A DNA stretch of 64,000 bases, from the NCBI GenBank assembly GCA_050008495.1, contig JBEKMN010000038.1, positions 1-64,000 on the forward strand, in the 5' to 3' direction. Made by a program: the position numbers and the translations under genes. Below the pieces are notes generated by a model that saw only the letters and a program-made list of their open reading frames with translations, was not told the origin of the DNA and ran no database searches. Below are positions 26,939 to 34,725 of the stretch, piece by piece (the stretch's first letter is position 1; each line of letters opens with the position of its first letter). The stretch comes from CAVROP01 sp050008495. Lineage in GTDB: Bacteria; Acidobacteriota; Terriglobia; UBA7540.

Positions 26939-27367
26939 ATGTTCAAGAAGATTCTCGTGGCGCTCGATCACAGCAAAGCCGACAATGCTTTGCTTCCGCA
27001 GATACGGGAGCTGGCGATGCTCACCCACGCGGAGGTTCTGCTGCTCCACGTCTCCACCGGCTGGGCGGCGCAATGGCAGGACAATCTAAATCTTTCCGAC
27101 TCGCAGGAGATAAAGGAGGACCGCCAGTATTTGGAAAGCGTAGCGCAGGCACTGCGGGGCGAAGGCCTCAGCGTGACGGCGCGGCACGATCGGGGCGAGC
27201 CCGCCCAAGCGATATTGAAAACTGCGCGCCGCGAGGGCTGCGACCTCATCGCCATGGCGGCTCACGGCCATAAGTTGATTGCGGACCTGATCCACGGAAC
27301 TACCATCACTAAGGTCCGCCATGAAAGCGAGATCCCGATTTTTCTGGTCAAGGCCAGACCTGATTGA
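26939..27367 (+). CDS. Universal stress protein (UspA family)
   Basis: A 142-residue single-domain Usp. It begins MFKKILVALDHSKADNALLP, with the Asp of the nucleotide-binding strand-loop, and has the LIAMAAHGHKLIADLIHGTT segment in place of the canonical G-x2-G-x9-G-S/T motif. Only part of the glycine pattern is kept, so ATP binding is uncertain. It follows mntH after 12 bases and is probably in the same operon, as is common for Nramp-Usp pairs, suggesting a stress-linked or transport-modulating role. Confidence 0.9.
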   Translation: MFKKILVALDHSKADNALLPQIRELAMLTHAEVLLLHVSTGWAAQWQDNLNLSDSQEIKEDRQYLESVAQALRGEGLSVTARHDRGEPAQAILKTARREGCDLIAMAAHGHKLIADLIHGTTITKVRHESEIPIFLVKARPD

Positions 27368-27368
27368 T

Positions 27369-27443
27369 CTACCACAGAGACACTGAGACGCTGAGAAAAG
27401 ACTCGATTGATGCTCTCTGTGTCCCAGTGCCTCTGTGGTGAAA
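27369..27443. repeat. CACAGAGACACTGAG inverted repeat
   Basis: ACCACAGAGACACTGAGACG on the left and GTCCCAGTGCCTCTGTGGTG on the right form an imperfect long hairpin ahead of the aldo/keto reductase. Pieces of the same word occur near 12715-12750 and 12845-12860. Confidence 0.65.
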
Positions 27444-27454
27444 GAAGGGTAAGC

Positions 27455-28564
27455 ATGCTGATTCCAGGTTTCGCTACGACGGAGGGAACGGCGCGCTTGC
27501 GCGATCGCTTTACGGCGCGCCTGCCGGGACACTTTCGCTCAGCGCAAGGGCTCTGGATTTCGACTATCGGCATTGGAACTTATCTGGGGGAGCCTTCCGA
27601 CGATCAGGACGCACGTTACCGGGAGGCCATCCGGCGCGCAGTTTCGTTAGGCGTCAACGTCATCGATTCGGCAATCAATTATAGGCACCAGCGCAGCGAG
27701 CGCGCCATCGCCCAGGCTCTGGCGGCGCTGATTTCCTCGGGTGAAGTCCGGCGGGATGAAATTGTGCTGGCCAGCAAAGGCGGCTTCCTGAGTTTCGACG
27801 AGGAAGAGCCGGCCGACCCATCCACCTATTTCCAGGAAAAATTCTTGGGCCCCGGCATCATTCGCATGGAGGAGGTTGTCGCCGGCTGCCACGTTATGTC
27901 CCCAAAATACCTGGAAAACCAGATTGACGCCAGCCGCCGGAACCTCGGCCTCGAGACCATCGATATTTACTACGTTCATAACCCAGAGACGCAACTGAGC
28001 CAAGTAGGCCGCGAGGAGTTCTTTCGCAGGTTAAGGGCGGCCTTTGCGGCGCTCGAAAAAGCGGTATCGGCAGGCAAAATACGGATGTACGGCACGGCGA
28101 CCTGGAACGCCTACCGAGTGACGCCGACTTCCGCCGAGGCCCTTTCTTTAACCGACGTCCTGCGCGTGGCGGAAGAAGTCGGGGGCAAAGATCACAGCTT
28201 CCGGGCCATCCAGTTGCCTTTCAACCTCGCCATGCCGGAAGCGGCCGTGGCCAACACTCAGCAAGCGGCCCTAAAACAGGATCCGCCTCTGCAGGTAGCA
28301 AGGTCGCACGGACTCCTGGTGTTCGCGAGCGCTCCTCTCCTGCAAGGCCAACTGACCCAGGGCCTGCCGCTGGAGTTACGAAATTGGTTTCCGCGCATGC
28401 AGACGGACGCGCAGCGCGCCATCCAGTTCGTGCGATCCACGCCCGGCATCACCAGCGCCCTGGTGGGCATGAGCAATCTCGACCACGTCCGGGAGAATCT
28501 CGGCACGGCTTTGGCCGAACCCATGACGCTCGAACAATTCCGTGCCATTCTGCAGGGGACGTGA
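27455..28564 (+). CDS. Aldo/keto reductase family oxidoreductase
   Basis: A 369-residue AKR (alpha/beta)8-barrel protein. The catalytic tetrad is visible: Asp and Tyr in DSAINYRHQRSERAI, Lys in LASKGGF, His in YYVHNPE. Length exceeds the usual 300-330 because of an N-terminal extension and an inserted loop after the Lys strand (about 113-145, DEEEPADPSTYFQEKF). It probably reduces a carbonyl with NADPH; the substrate is unknown. The ATG at 27455 follows AGAAGGG; an upstream in-frame ATG lies in repeat DNA. It overlaps the frame of the following repeat (TGATG). Confidence 0.88.
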   Translation: MLIPGFATTEGTARLRDRFTARLPGHFRSAQGLWISTIGIGTYLGEPSDDQDARYREAIRRAVSLGVNVIDSAINYRHQRSERAIAQALAALISSGEVRRDEIVLASKGGFLSFDEEEPADPSTYFQEKFLGPGIIRMEEVVAGCHVMSPKYLENQIDASRRNLGLETIDIYYVHNPETQLSQVGREEFFRRLRAAFAALEKAVSAGKIRMYGTATWNAYRVTPTSAEALSLTDVLRVAEEVGGKDHSFRAIQLPFNLAMPEAAVANTQQAALKQDPPLQVARSHGLLVFASAPLLQGQLTQGLPLELRNWFPRMQTDAQRAIQFVRSTPGITSALVGMSNLDHVRENLGTALAEPMTLEQFRAILQGT

Positions 28565-28570
28565 TGCCAA

Positions 28571-28653
28571 GTAGCACAGGCACTCATGCCTGTGCTGCAT
28601 ACGTCGAGATGAGACGCGAAGGCACAGGCAAGAATGCCTGTGCCACGCCGCGA
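28571..28653. repeat. CAGGCACTCATGCCTGTGC repeat pair
   Basis: Two palindromic units, GCACAGGCACTCATGCCTGTGC-like at 28573-28594 and GCACAGGCAAGAATGCCTGTGC-like at 28620-28641, between the reductase and the next gene. They keep a reading frame open upstream of the true start of that gene. The same word is in the nfn linker near 36630. Confidence 0.8.
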
Positions 28654-28674
28654 ATGAATTCCGGGGAGGGCACT

Positions 28675-29493
28675 GTGCCTCGCACACCTTGCATCACTCT
28701 AATCACCGACTTCGGGACAACGGACCATTATGCAGGAACGATGAAAGGCGTCATCCTGAATATCAATCCCGACGTCCAGATCGTCGACATCTGCCACCAA
28801 GTCGCCGCCTACGATATTTTTGAGGCTGCTTACGCCTTGGTCCAGAGCTACCGGTTCTTCCCGCCCGATACGATCCATTTAGTGATTGTCGACCCTGGGG
28901 TGGGAGCCACCCGACGGCCGATCTTGGCCAGCGCCGGCCATCACAGGTTCGTCGCGCCCGACAACGGAGTGCTCTCCCTGCTCTTCGGGCGGGAGGAAGA
29001 CGTCAAAGTCCGGCACATTACCGCGGATCACTACTTTCTCAACCCCGTTAGCAGCACTTTTCAAGGCCGTGATGTTTTTGCCCCGGTAGCCGGCTGGCTG
29101 AGCAAAGGAGTGCAAGAAGAGAAATTCGGCGACTCGATCACGGACTATGCCCAGTTCACGTCCCCCAAGCCGAAACGCGTGGGTGAGAACCTGATCAAGG
29201 GCATGGCTCTGAAGGTCGACACGTTTGGGAATCTTATTACCAACATCGGTCCGCAAGACATTCCGGAACTGTTTGCGGAGAATCCACCGCCTTTCAGGAT
29301 AATCATCAATAATCGGGAGATTACGCGGCTTAATTTGGCCTACTCAATGGGCAGGGCCTCGGAGCTATTTGCTATCGTAGGGAGTTCCGGCTACATCGAA
29401 ATCTGCACGAACCGAGGCTCTGCCGCCAAGTTGCTGAGGGCGAACCGAGGCGCGGAAGTTGGCGTGATTATCGGCAGTGGACCTGCATCTTGA
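28675..29493 (+). CDS. SAM hydroxide adenosyltransferase (DUF62 family)
   Basis: A 272-residue protein of the chlorinase/fluorinase-related DUF62 family. It starts with ITLITDFGTTDHYAG and has DICHQV, VIVDPGVGATRRP, VAPDNGVLSLLF, FQGRDVFAPVAG and VDTFGNLITNI, the signature blocks in order. Members hydrolyse S-adenosylmethionine to adenosine and methionine; the halogenase reaction needs active-site loops not expected here. The start is a GTG with GGGGAGGG six bases upstream; the in-frame ATG at 28654 and earlier codons are repeat-encoded. It converges with cysE after 13 bases. Confidence 0.9.
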   Translation: MPRTPCITLITDFGTTDHYAGTMKGVILNINPDVQIVDICHQVAAYDIFEAAYALVQSYRFFPPDTIHLVIVDPGVGATRRPILASAGHHRFVAPDNGVLSLLFGREEDVKVRHITADHYFLNPVSSTFQGRDVFAPVAGWLSKGVQEEKFGDSITDYAQFTSPKPKRVGENLIKGMALKVDTFGNLITNIGPQDIPELFAENPPPFRIIINNREITRLNLAYSMGRASELFAIVGSSGYIEICTNRGSAAKLLRANRGAEVGVIIGSGPAS

Positions 29494-29506
29494 CCCGGCA
29501 CGATCT

Positions 29507-30451
29507 TCAGATCGAGAAATCTCCAACATCTGTTGCCGGCTGCCCGTTGTAGATGACCAGTTCCGGGTCTTTAAGCGTCACCTTGCTATAGGGCAGCACG
29601 GAATGTGTAAGCCAGACATTGCCGCCCACGACGCTGTGATGGCCGACGCGGGTTTGTCCCCCCAAGATCGTGGCGTTGGGATAAACGGTCACGTTGTCTT
29701 CGAGGTCGGGATGCCGCTTGTTCTCGTGCCCACGGCGTAATTGGCCTTCTTCATCCTTCCGAAGCGGATTAAACGCTCCCAGCGTAACGCCGTGGTAAAG
29801 GGTCACCTGTTTTCCGATGGTGGCGGTCTCGCCGATCACCACGCCCGTCCCATGATCGATGAAAAACGATTCGCCAATCGAAGCGCCGGGGTTAATGTCG
29901 ATCCCCGTGTGGCTGTGCGCAACTTCGGTCATCATGCGGGGAAGGAACGGCACTCCCATCAGGTAGAGGCGGTGCGCCAGGCGCTGCACGGTAATGGCCT
30001 CCATGCACGGGTAGCTGAGCAGAATCTCCTCAGGGCTGGCCGCCGCGGGATCATTCCGGAAAGCCGCCCCGATATCCGACGCCAGCAAGCCGGCCAGCTC
30101 GGGAAATTGGCCGAACAACTGTTCGGTCAATTCCTGGGCGCGATCCTCGATATCGACGGGCGAATCTTCCCCTTGGCAGCGCCGATCGAATCGCATGGCA
30201 GAGCACAATTGCTCACGCAGCAGCGTCTCAATCTCAGCCAGGTAATGCCGGGATTCGGCAGGAGCGCTCTCCAACTCTGCGCTTTTCCCCTGATAAAAGA
30301 CAGGGAAAAGCAGGCCAAGGTAGTGCCGGCAGATCTGCGCCGCGGCCTCCCGGCTGGGCAAGCGGAACTCGCACCCATAATCGCCGGCAAGCTGCGCATC
30401 CAGCGCTGTCTTGAATTCGCTTGCAAGGTCGTCCAGACGTTTTTGATTCAT
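29507..30451 (-). CDS. cysE: Serine O-acetyltransferase
   Basis: A 314-residue enzyme making O-acetyl-L-serine from serine and acetyl-CoA. The N-terminal helical domain (about 1-175) is longer than in E. coli CysE. The C-terminal left-handed beta-helix (about 180-300) carries AHSHTGIDINPGASIG, FFIDHGTGVVIGETA and LYHGVTLGAF with the catalytic His/Asp, then the HPDLEDNVTVYPNATILG hexapeptides. It is the last gene of the minus-strand cysteine operon, separated from cysK by a repeat-filled gap. It probably works with the adjacent cysK. Confidence 0.93.
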   Translation of the reverse strand: MNQKRLDDLASEFKTALDAQLAGDYGCEFRLPSREAAAQICRHYLGLLFPVFYQGKSAELESAPAESRHYLAEIETLLREQLCSAMRFDRRCQGEDSPVDIEDRAQELTEQLFGQFPELAGLLASDIGAAFRNDPAAASPEEILLSYPCMEAITVQRLAHRLYLMGVPFLPRMMTEVAHSHTGIDINPGASIGESFFIDHGTGVVIGETATIGKQVTLYHGVTLGAFNPLRKDEEGQLRRGHENKRHPDLEDNVTVYPNATILGGQTRVGHHSVVGGNVWLTHSVLPYSKVTLKDPELVIYNGQPATDVGDFSI

Positions 30452-30468
30452 GTGCGTGCCTTTCTTAG

Positions 30469-30636
30469 TCGAGAGTCGAAAGTCAAGAGTCGAGAGGCCG
30501 AGGAGTCGAAATGGCGCGCAGCATCCTAGTTTGAGTGTAGCGCCGGCTTTCAGGTCGGCAAGGGCTGGCCTGAAGGCCGGCGCTACCAGTCAGACTGTGA
30601 CAATTGCCAGAGGCTTTCGACTCTCGACTCTCGACT
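30469..30636. repeat. GTCGAGAGTCGAAAG inverted repeat with a GTAGCGCCGGC core
   Basis: GTCGAGAGTCGAAAGTCAAG at 30469-30488 and CTTTCGACTCTCGACTCTCG at 30616-30635 are outer arms. Between them lies an inner pair, TGTAGCGCCGGC (30537-30548) and GCCGGCGCTACCA near 30580-30592. Two repeat families are thus nested between cysK and cysE. Confidence 0.8.
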
Positions 30637-30643
30637 AGCCCCG

Positions 30644-31600
30644 CTACCCGATGCCCTCGAAGAGCACGGTCGACAAATACCGCTCGCCGGAGTCCGGCAG
30701 GATAGTCACGATCGTCTTCCCCGCAAACTCGGGCTGCTTGGCCAACCGAACGGCCACAGCCGCAGCGGCGCCGCAAGAGATACCGCTCAGGATACCCTCT
30801 TCCTTGGATAAGCGGCGGCCGAATTCCACGGCTTCTTCATTCGTGACCTGCTCGACTCGGTCAACCAGCGATAAGTCGAGAACCTTAGGAACAAAACCCG
30901 CTCCCAGGCCCTGGATCTTGTGCGGTCCAGGCTTCAGAGGCTGGCCCGCCATAGTCTGAGTCAGGACCGGGCTGGCCGTCGGCTCGACTGCCACCGACAA
31001 GATCTGTTTACCTTTGGTCTTCTTGATATAACGTGAGACCCCGGTGATCGTGCCGCCGGTGCCCACACCCGATACCAGCACGTCGATGGCGCCATCGGTG
31101 TCATTCCAAATCTCGGGCCCGGTGGTCTTTTCGTGGATATCCGGGTTGGCAGGATTGTCAAACTGCTGGGGCAGGAAATAGTGATTGGTGTCGGATTCGT
31201 ATATTTCCTGGGCCTTTTTGATTGCGCCCGGCATTCCGCCCGGCCCAGGCGTGAGGATCAGGTTGGCGCCCAGGGCCGCCACCACGCGCCGGCGCTCCAA
31301 TGACATGGTCTCGGGCATGACCAGGGTTAACTTGTAGCCGCGCGCGGCGGCCACGAAGGCCAGTGCGATGCCCGTATTGCCGCTGGTCGGCTCGATAATC
31401 TCCTTCTCCGGCGTCAGGACGCCGCGCTTCTCCGCATCCCAAATCATCGCCGCGCCGATCCGGTCCTTCACCGAATAACCGGGGCCACGCCCCTCGATCT
31501 TGGCCAAGACAGTTGCTTTGCTTCCATCGACGATGCGGTTGAGCTTGATGAGCGGGGTTTTCCCGATGCTGAACGAATTATCCTGGAAAATGTTCGACAT
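30644..31600 (-). CDS. cysK: Cysteine synthase A
   Basis: A 318-residue PLP enzyme. The PLP lysine is in GYSVKDRIG (about 42-50), the substrate loop is PTSGNTGIA, the phosphate-binding loop is GVGTGGTITG, and ILSGISCGAAAAVA is the C-terminal signature. It makes cysteine from O-acetylserine (or possibly O-phosphoserine) and sulfide, or from a protein thiocarboxylate given the neighbouring CysO-like gene. The ATG at 31600 follows GGAGAGG; the longer frame upstream shows no homology. It lies between cysE and moeZ in the operon. Confidence 0.95.
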   Translation of the reverse strand: MSNIFQDNSFSIGKTPLIKLNRIVDGSKATVLAKIEGRGPGYSVKDRIGAAMIWDAEKRGVLTPEKEIIEPTSGNTGIALAFVAAARGYKLTLVMPETMSLERRRVVAALGANLILTPGPGGMPGAIKKAQEIYESDTNHYFLPQQFDNPANPDIHEKTTGPEIWNDTDGAIDVLVSGVGTGGTITGVSRYIKKTKGKQILSVAVEPTASPVLTQTMAGQPLKPGPHKIQGLGAGFVPKVLDLSLVDRVEQVTNEEAVEFGRRLSKEEGILSGISCGAAAAVAVRLAKQPEFAGKTIVTILPDSGERYLSTVLFEGIG

Positions 31601-31832
31601 TCGATATCCTCTCCATAGTGAATTTGGTGTACTGAGATTCGAAGTAGTCACAACGACAACCTGTGAAGTCGGAATGGCACTGGGATGATCTTGGATTTGC
31701 CCCTGGCGCGCCTTACGGTCGAAACCATAAGGTGCCCAGGCTAGGTACAGATACAGCGGAGGCTCAAAGAGGCACTGCGGCCGCGCGAACTGAGCGGCGT
31801 ATCGGGAATGGGCAACTCTTTGGAATCGACCA

Positions 31833-33005
31833 TCAGTATTTCGGCACGCTCGGGTCAACTTGGTCAGACCAGGCGAGAATGCCTCCCTTCAGATTGTGAA
31901 TCTTCTGGAATCCGGCCTTCATCAAGAACTCCACGGCCCGGGCGCTACGCTGACCGGAGCGGCAGTGGACAACGATTTCACTCGCCGAATCCAGTTCGTG
32001 CATCCTTTTCGGAATCTCTCCGAGCGGGATCAGTGTGGAACCCGGAATGCGGCAAATCTGGAACTCGTGCGGTTCACGCACGTCGATCAGGACGAAGGGC
32101 TGCTTCTCGTCGATCAACCTTTTGACTTCACGCGGCTCGATTTCCGGAATTCCAGACATTTCCGATGTGTGCTCCTCCCCGCGAATTCCGCAGAACTGCT
32201 CGTAGTCAATCAACCTGGTAATCGTCGGATGGGCTCCGCAAACCGGGCAGTCGGGGTTTTTCCGTAGCTTGAGCTCCCGGAATTTCATGCCCAGCGCGTC
32301 AAATACCAGCAGGCGCCCGATCAGCGTTTGACCCTGTCCAATAATCAGTTTAATCGTTTCCATGGCCTGGAGGCAACCGACGATTCCAGGCAGCACACCC
32401 AGCACCCCTCCCTCCGCGCAACTGGGCACCAGTCCCGGCGGAGGTGGCTCGGGATATAAGCAACGGTAGCAAGGCCCCTGGCGGGCGTAGAAAACCGACG
32501 CTTGGCCTTCGAAGCGGAAGATACTTCCATAGACATTCGGTTTGCCGAGCAACACGCAAGCATCGTTCACCAGGTAGCGTGTGGGGAAGTTATCCGTGCC
32601 ATCGACGATGATGTCAAAATCCCGGAAAAGCTCGAGCGCGTTCTCGGATGTCAAGCGCGCATTGTAGCCCACGACTTCTACATTGGGATTGATTTCGCGG
32701 ATGGTCGCCTGCGCCGACTCCAGCTTCGACCTCCCTACATCCGCGGTGCCGTGAATCACCTGGCGCTGCAGGTTGGTGAAGTCAACTACGTCGAAGTCGA
32801 CGATGCCCAGCCGCCCAACGCCTGCCGCGCCGAGGTAGAGTAGCAATGGCGAGCCCAGCCCTCCTGCCCCGATACAGAGCACCTTCGCATTCTTCAGCTT
32901 AAGCTGCCCGTCCATGCCCACTTCCGGCATGATAAGGTGACGGCTATAGCGAAGAATCTCGTCTTTGCTCAAATCGGAGACAGAAGTCAAAGTCGCTGTT
33001 GCCAT
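31833..33005 (-). CDS. moeZ: MoeZ-like adenylyltransferase with C-terminal rhodanese
   Basis: A 390-residue E1-like enzyme. Residues 1-270 are the MoeB/ThiF adenylation domain: nucleotide loop GAGGLGSP (47-53), Asp137 in DGTDNFPTR, zinc cysteines C179/C182 and C253/C256. Residues about 285-385 are a rhodanese with the persulfide Cys348 in VVHCRSGQRS. It activates the C-terminus of a small ubiquitin-like carrier as adenylate and converts it to thiocarboxylate. Five bases upstream of the CysO-like gene's stop, and beside cysK, it fits M. tuberculosis MoeZ in CysO-dependent cysteine synthesis, though MoaD or ThiS could also be charged. Confidence 0.93.
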   Translation of the reverse strand: MATATLTSVSDLSKDEILRYSRHLIMPEVGMDGQLKLKNAKVLCIGAGGLGSPLLLYLGAAGVGRLGIVDFDVVDFTNLQRQVIHGTADVGRSKLESAQATIREINPNVEVVGYNARLTSENALELFRDFDIIVDGTDNFPTRYLVNDACVLLGKPNVYGSIFRFEGQASVFYARQGPCYRCLYPEPPPPGLVPSCAEGGVLGVLPGIVGCLQAMETIKLIIGQGQTLIGRLLVFDALGMKFRELKLRKNPDCPVCGAHPTITRLIDYEQFCGIRGEEHTSEMSGIPEIEPREVKRLIDEKQPFVLIDVREPHEFQICRIPGSTLIPLGEIPKRMHELDSASEIVVHCRSGQRSARAVEFLMKAGFQKIHNLKGGILAWSDQVDPSVPKY

Positions 33006-33060
33006 TTCCTCGTCGCCCTCAGGTGCCCACACTGTGGTGCGGGCGTCCCACCACATCTGC

Positions 33061-33360
33061 CTAGGCCTTCATGACCCGGAGCGCCTTGCCGCCCGCTATG
33101 GAGGGAACAATGCTGAGCACGTCGTTTTCATTCAGAGGCGTTTGTTCCTTCTGCAGGAAACGAATGTCTTCATCGCCCAGGTAGACGTTGACGAAGCTGC
33201 GTAACTTGCCCTCCTGGTTGTAAAGATGCCGTCTTAGCTCCGTATACTCGCTGGCGAGTCTCGAGAGCGCCTCCGCTACCGTTTTCGCCTCCACCTCAAC
33301 CTGATCCTTCTTCCCCACATATTGTCGAAGGGGAGTCGGGATCATTATCTTGACTGCCAT
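33061..33360 (-). CDS. cysO: CysO/MoaD/ThiS-family sulfur carrier with C-terminal extension
   Basis: A 99-residue beta-grasp protein, ending SIVPSIAGGKALRVMKA. The Gly-Gly at 90-91 should be the functional C-terminus, but eight residues (KALRVMKA) follow and must be removed before activation by MoeZ. A JAMM protease encoded directly upstream in the operon is the obvious processor. Other visible features are PLRQYVGKKDQVEVEAKTV at the start and NEVYLG-type strand FVNVYLGDEDIRFL. GTGAGGAG precedes the ATG. Symbol assigned from context and similarity to CysO. Confidence 0.88.
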   Translation of the reverse strand: MAVKIMIPTPLRQYVGKKDQVEVEAKTVAEALSRLASEYTELRRHLYNQEGKLRSFVNVYLGDEDIRFLQKEQTPLNENDVLSIVPSIAGGKALRVMKA

Positions 33361-33394
33361 TCCTTCTCCTCACGCTGAGTGTCGACGTTACAGC

Positions 33395-33535
33395 TAGCCC
33401 TACCTTTATGTGATGCTTCAGGGAACTCGGCGATTCCAACTCCGAGTGGCTGGGACGCCGTAGGGGGACGGCTTGCCGTCCCCGCATTTCCGCCGGTCCC
33501 GACGAGGGTAGGGCGAGCCCTACCCCTACGCGTTT
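33395..33535. repeat. GTAGGG-type repeat cluster
   Basis: GTAGGGGGACGGCTTGCCGT near 33461-33480, followed by GGTCCCGACGAGGGTAGGGC and CCCTACCCCTAC words, form nested hairpins in the gap between the JAMM gene and the carrier gene. The gene order looks like a single operon interrupted by this insertion. Confidence 0.7.
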
Positions 33536-33558
33536 CATCGCTCAGCTTATGCCCTGAC

Positions 33559-34032
33559 TTACTCAATAACTTCGACTGACTCGGGGTTAAATACTCCCCC
33601 GTCCTCAGCCAGCACCCAACAAGTTAGGTCTTTCGCGACGCCCCGCTCTACAGAAACGATAATATAAGAATACCACGGCCAGGCGTGCTCGCGGTCATAA
33701 ACTGAAGGCCGGGCAGGGTGATCCGGATGTGAGTGGTAGTATCCCAGCACATCGAAGCCGCGGGACCTTGCATCCTTCTCCATCCGCAATTGCTCGAGCG
33801 GGTCAATCAGGAAGCGGTTGCGCTCCGTTTCGCGTGCCAGGTCATCAACGGGCAGGAGTTCCTGAGCGTAGCTTGGATTGTGCCGCAGATTCTTGAGCGC
33901 CGCGACCTCCATCACCTGCTTCGCTTCGCCGTTGACCTTGCCGAGAAGCGCCCCACAGCACTCGCTGGGATAGTCCCGCGCGCCATGCTGGCGCATCGCT
34001 TCCGTCTGTGCTTGTGTGATCCGTAAGACCAT
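33559..34032 (-). CDS. mec: JAMM/Mov34 metallopeptidase, Mec-like
   Basis: A 157-residue single-domain JAMM protease. Zinc and catalytic residues are complete: Glu24 in YPSECCGALLG, then His100, His102 and Asp113 in YYHSHPDHPARPSVYD. M. tuberculosis Mec cleaves cysteine from CysO-cysteine; here the same enzyme may also trim the eight extra residues of the carrier. It is the first gene of the mec-cysO-moeZ-cysK-cysE set. The ATG at 34032 is preferred to an upstream in-frame codon because the family starts near MVLRI; no strong ribosome site is visible. Confidence 0.9.
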   Translation of the reverse strand: MVLRITQAQTEAMRQHGARDYPSECCGALLGKVNGEAKQVMEVAALKNLRHNPSYAQELLPVDDLARETERNRFLIDPLEQLRMEKDARSRGFDVLGYYHSHPDHPARPSVYDREHAWPWYSYIIVSVERGVAKDLTCWVLAEDGGVFNPESVEVIE

Positions 34033-34142
34033 GGGTGCAGAGGGCAGCCACAAGGTCTCCCCTTCAAGACCTCACCACACCTTGCGCTTCCAGCCCTCTA
34101 TGGATTAGATTCAAATTCTAGGCTGAACATGAGGAAACTGCA

Positions 34143-34523
34143 ATGAGCGATCTGCGAGAACAGTTTAAGGCGGCGGGTTTTGAGATCGTCGACGGCGGAT
34201 CCGCCCCCGGCTCACTCGGCGTGAGGAAGTACGGATGTGTGCGTTACCTTGAACCGCAGGCTGATCAACAGTGGCTTGCTCCAGGTCCGCCTTATTTCCA
34301 AATCCGTGGCCTCGACTGCGAACTCGAGGACAAGGGGTACCAGAAGTTCTGGCGCCACGGCGACACGCGCTTCCCCATTCGCAAAACCGACCTCCAGACA
34401 CTCCACCGCTTTGACGAGGAAGTTCGCGAAATCCTCCAATTGCCGTCGCTCTACAACGAATCCCTGGGTTCAACCTGCGCGCAAACCGACTACGACCGGC
34501 TGGAAGGCAGGCCGGATCGCTGA
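34143..34523 (+). CDS. Unknown protein
   Basis: A 126-residue protein, ATG preceded by GAGGAAAC, divergent from the cysteine operon. No signal peptide, membrane segment or motif is recognised. Sequence features include an aromatic stretch (RYLEPQADQQWLAPGPPYFQIRG-like), HGDTRFPIRKTDLQTLHRFDEEVREIL and an acidic-basic end. Codon use looks typical of a translated gene. A regulatory or phage-related role is not supported by anything visible. Confidence 0.65.
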   Translation: MSDLREQFKAAGFEIVDGGSAPGSLGVRKYGCVRYLEPQADQQWLAPGPPYFQIRGLDCELEDKGYQKFWRHGDTRFPIRKTDLQTLHRFDEEVREILQLPSLYNESLGSTCAQTDYDRLEGRPDR

Positions 34524-34559
34524 CCGGCACTTCAGCGCTTGAACCAAATCTGCTTTGAA

Positions 34560-34665
34560 AATCGTGGCGCGGGCGTCTCGCCCGCGGTCGCGGGAGCGTC
34601 CCGCTCCCGCGCACGGGCAGGATGCCCGTGCCACAGCGGGCGGGACGCCCGCGCCACGTCCGTCC
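34560..34665. repeat. GGCGCGGGCGTCTCGCCCGC repeat cluster
   Basis: Outer ends GTGGCGCGGGCGTC and GACGCCCGCGCCAC, at 34564-34577 and 34648-34661, surround inner hairpins (GCGGGAGCGTCCCGCTCCCGC near 34591-34611 in two steps, and GCACGGGCAGGATGCCCGTG). It is the same family as 261-323 and 43275-43325. Confidence 0.75.
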
Positions 34666-34725
34666 ACCGTCGGGTGGTTTTCATGTTTTCTCGGTGCCCG
34701 TCGGCAGATGGGCACGAGTGACCGC

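Noticed and set aside
25706..27073. 455-codon minus-strand open frame opposite mntH
   Set aside because: It mirrors the strongly recognised mntH and Usp genes, its composition is Arg/Gln/Glu-rich as expected of an antisense frame, and there is no domain.
28675..29493. Halogenase (chlorinase/fluorinase)
   Set aside because: The protein matches the broad DUF62 family, whose ordinary members hydrolyse SAM; nothing visible supports halide use.
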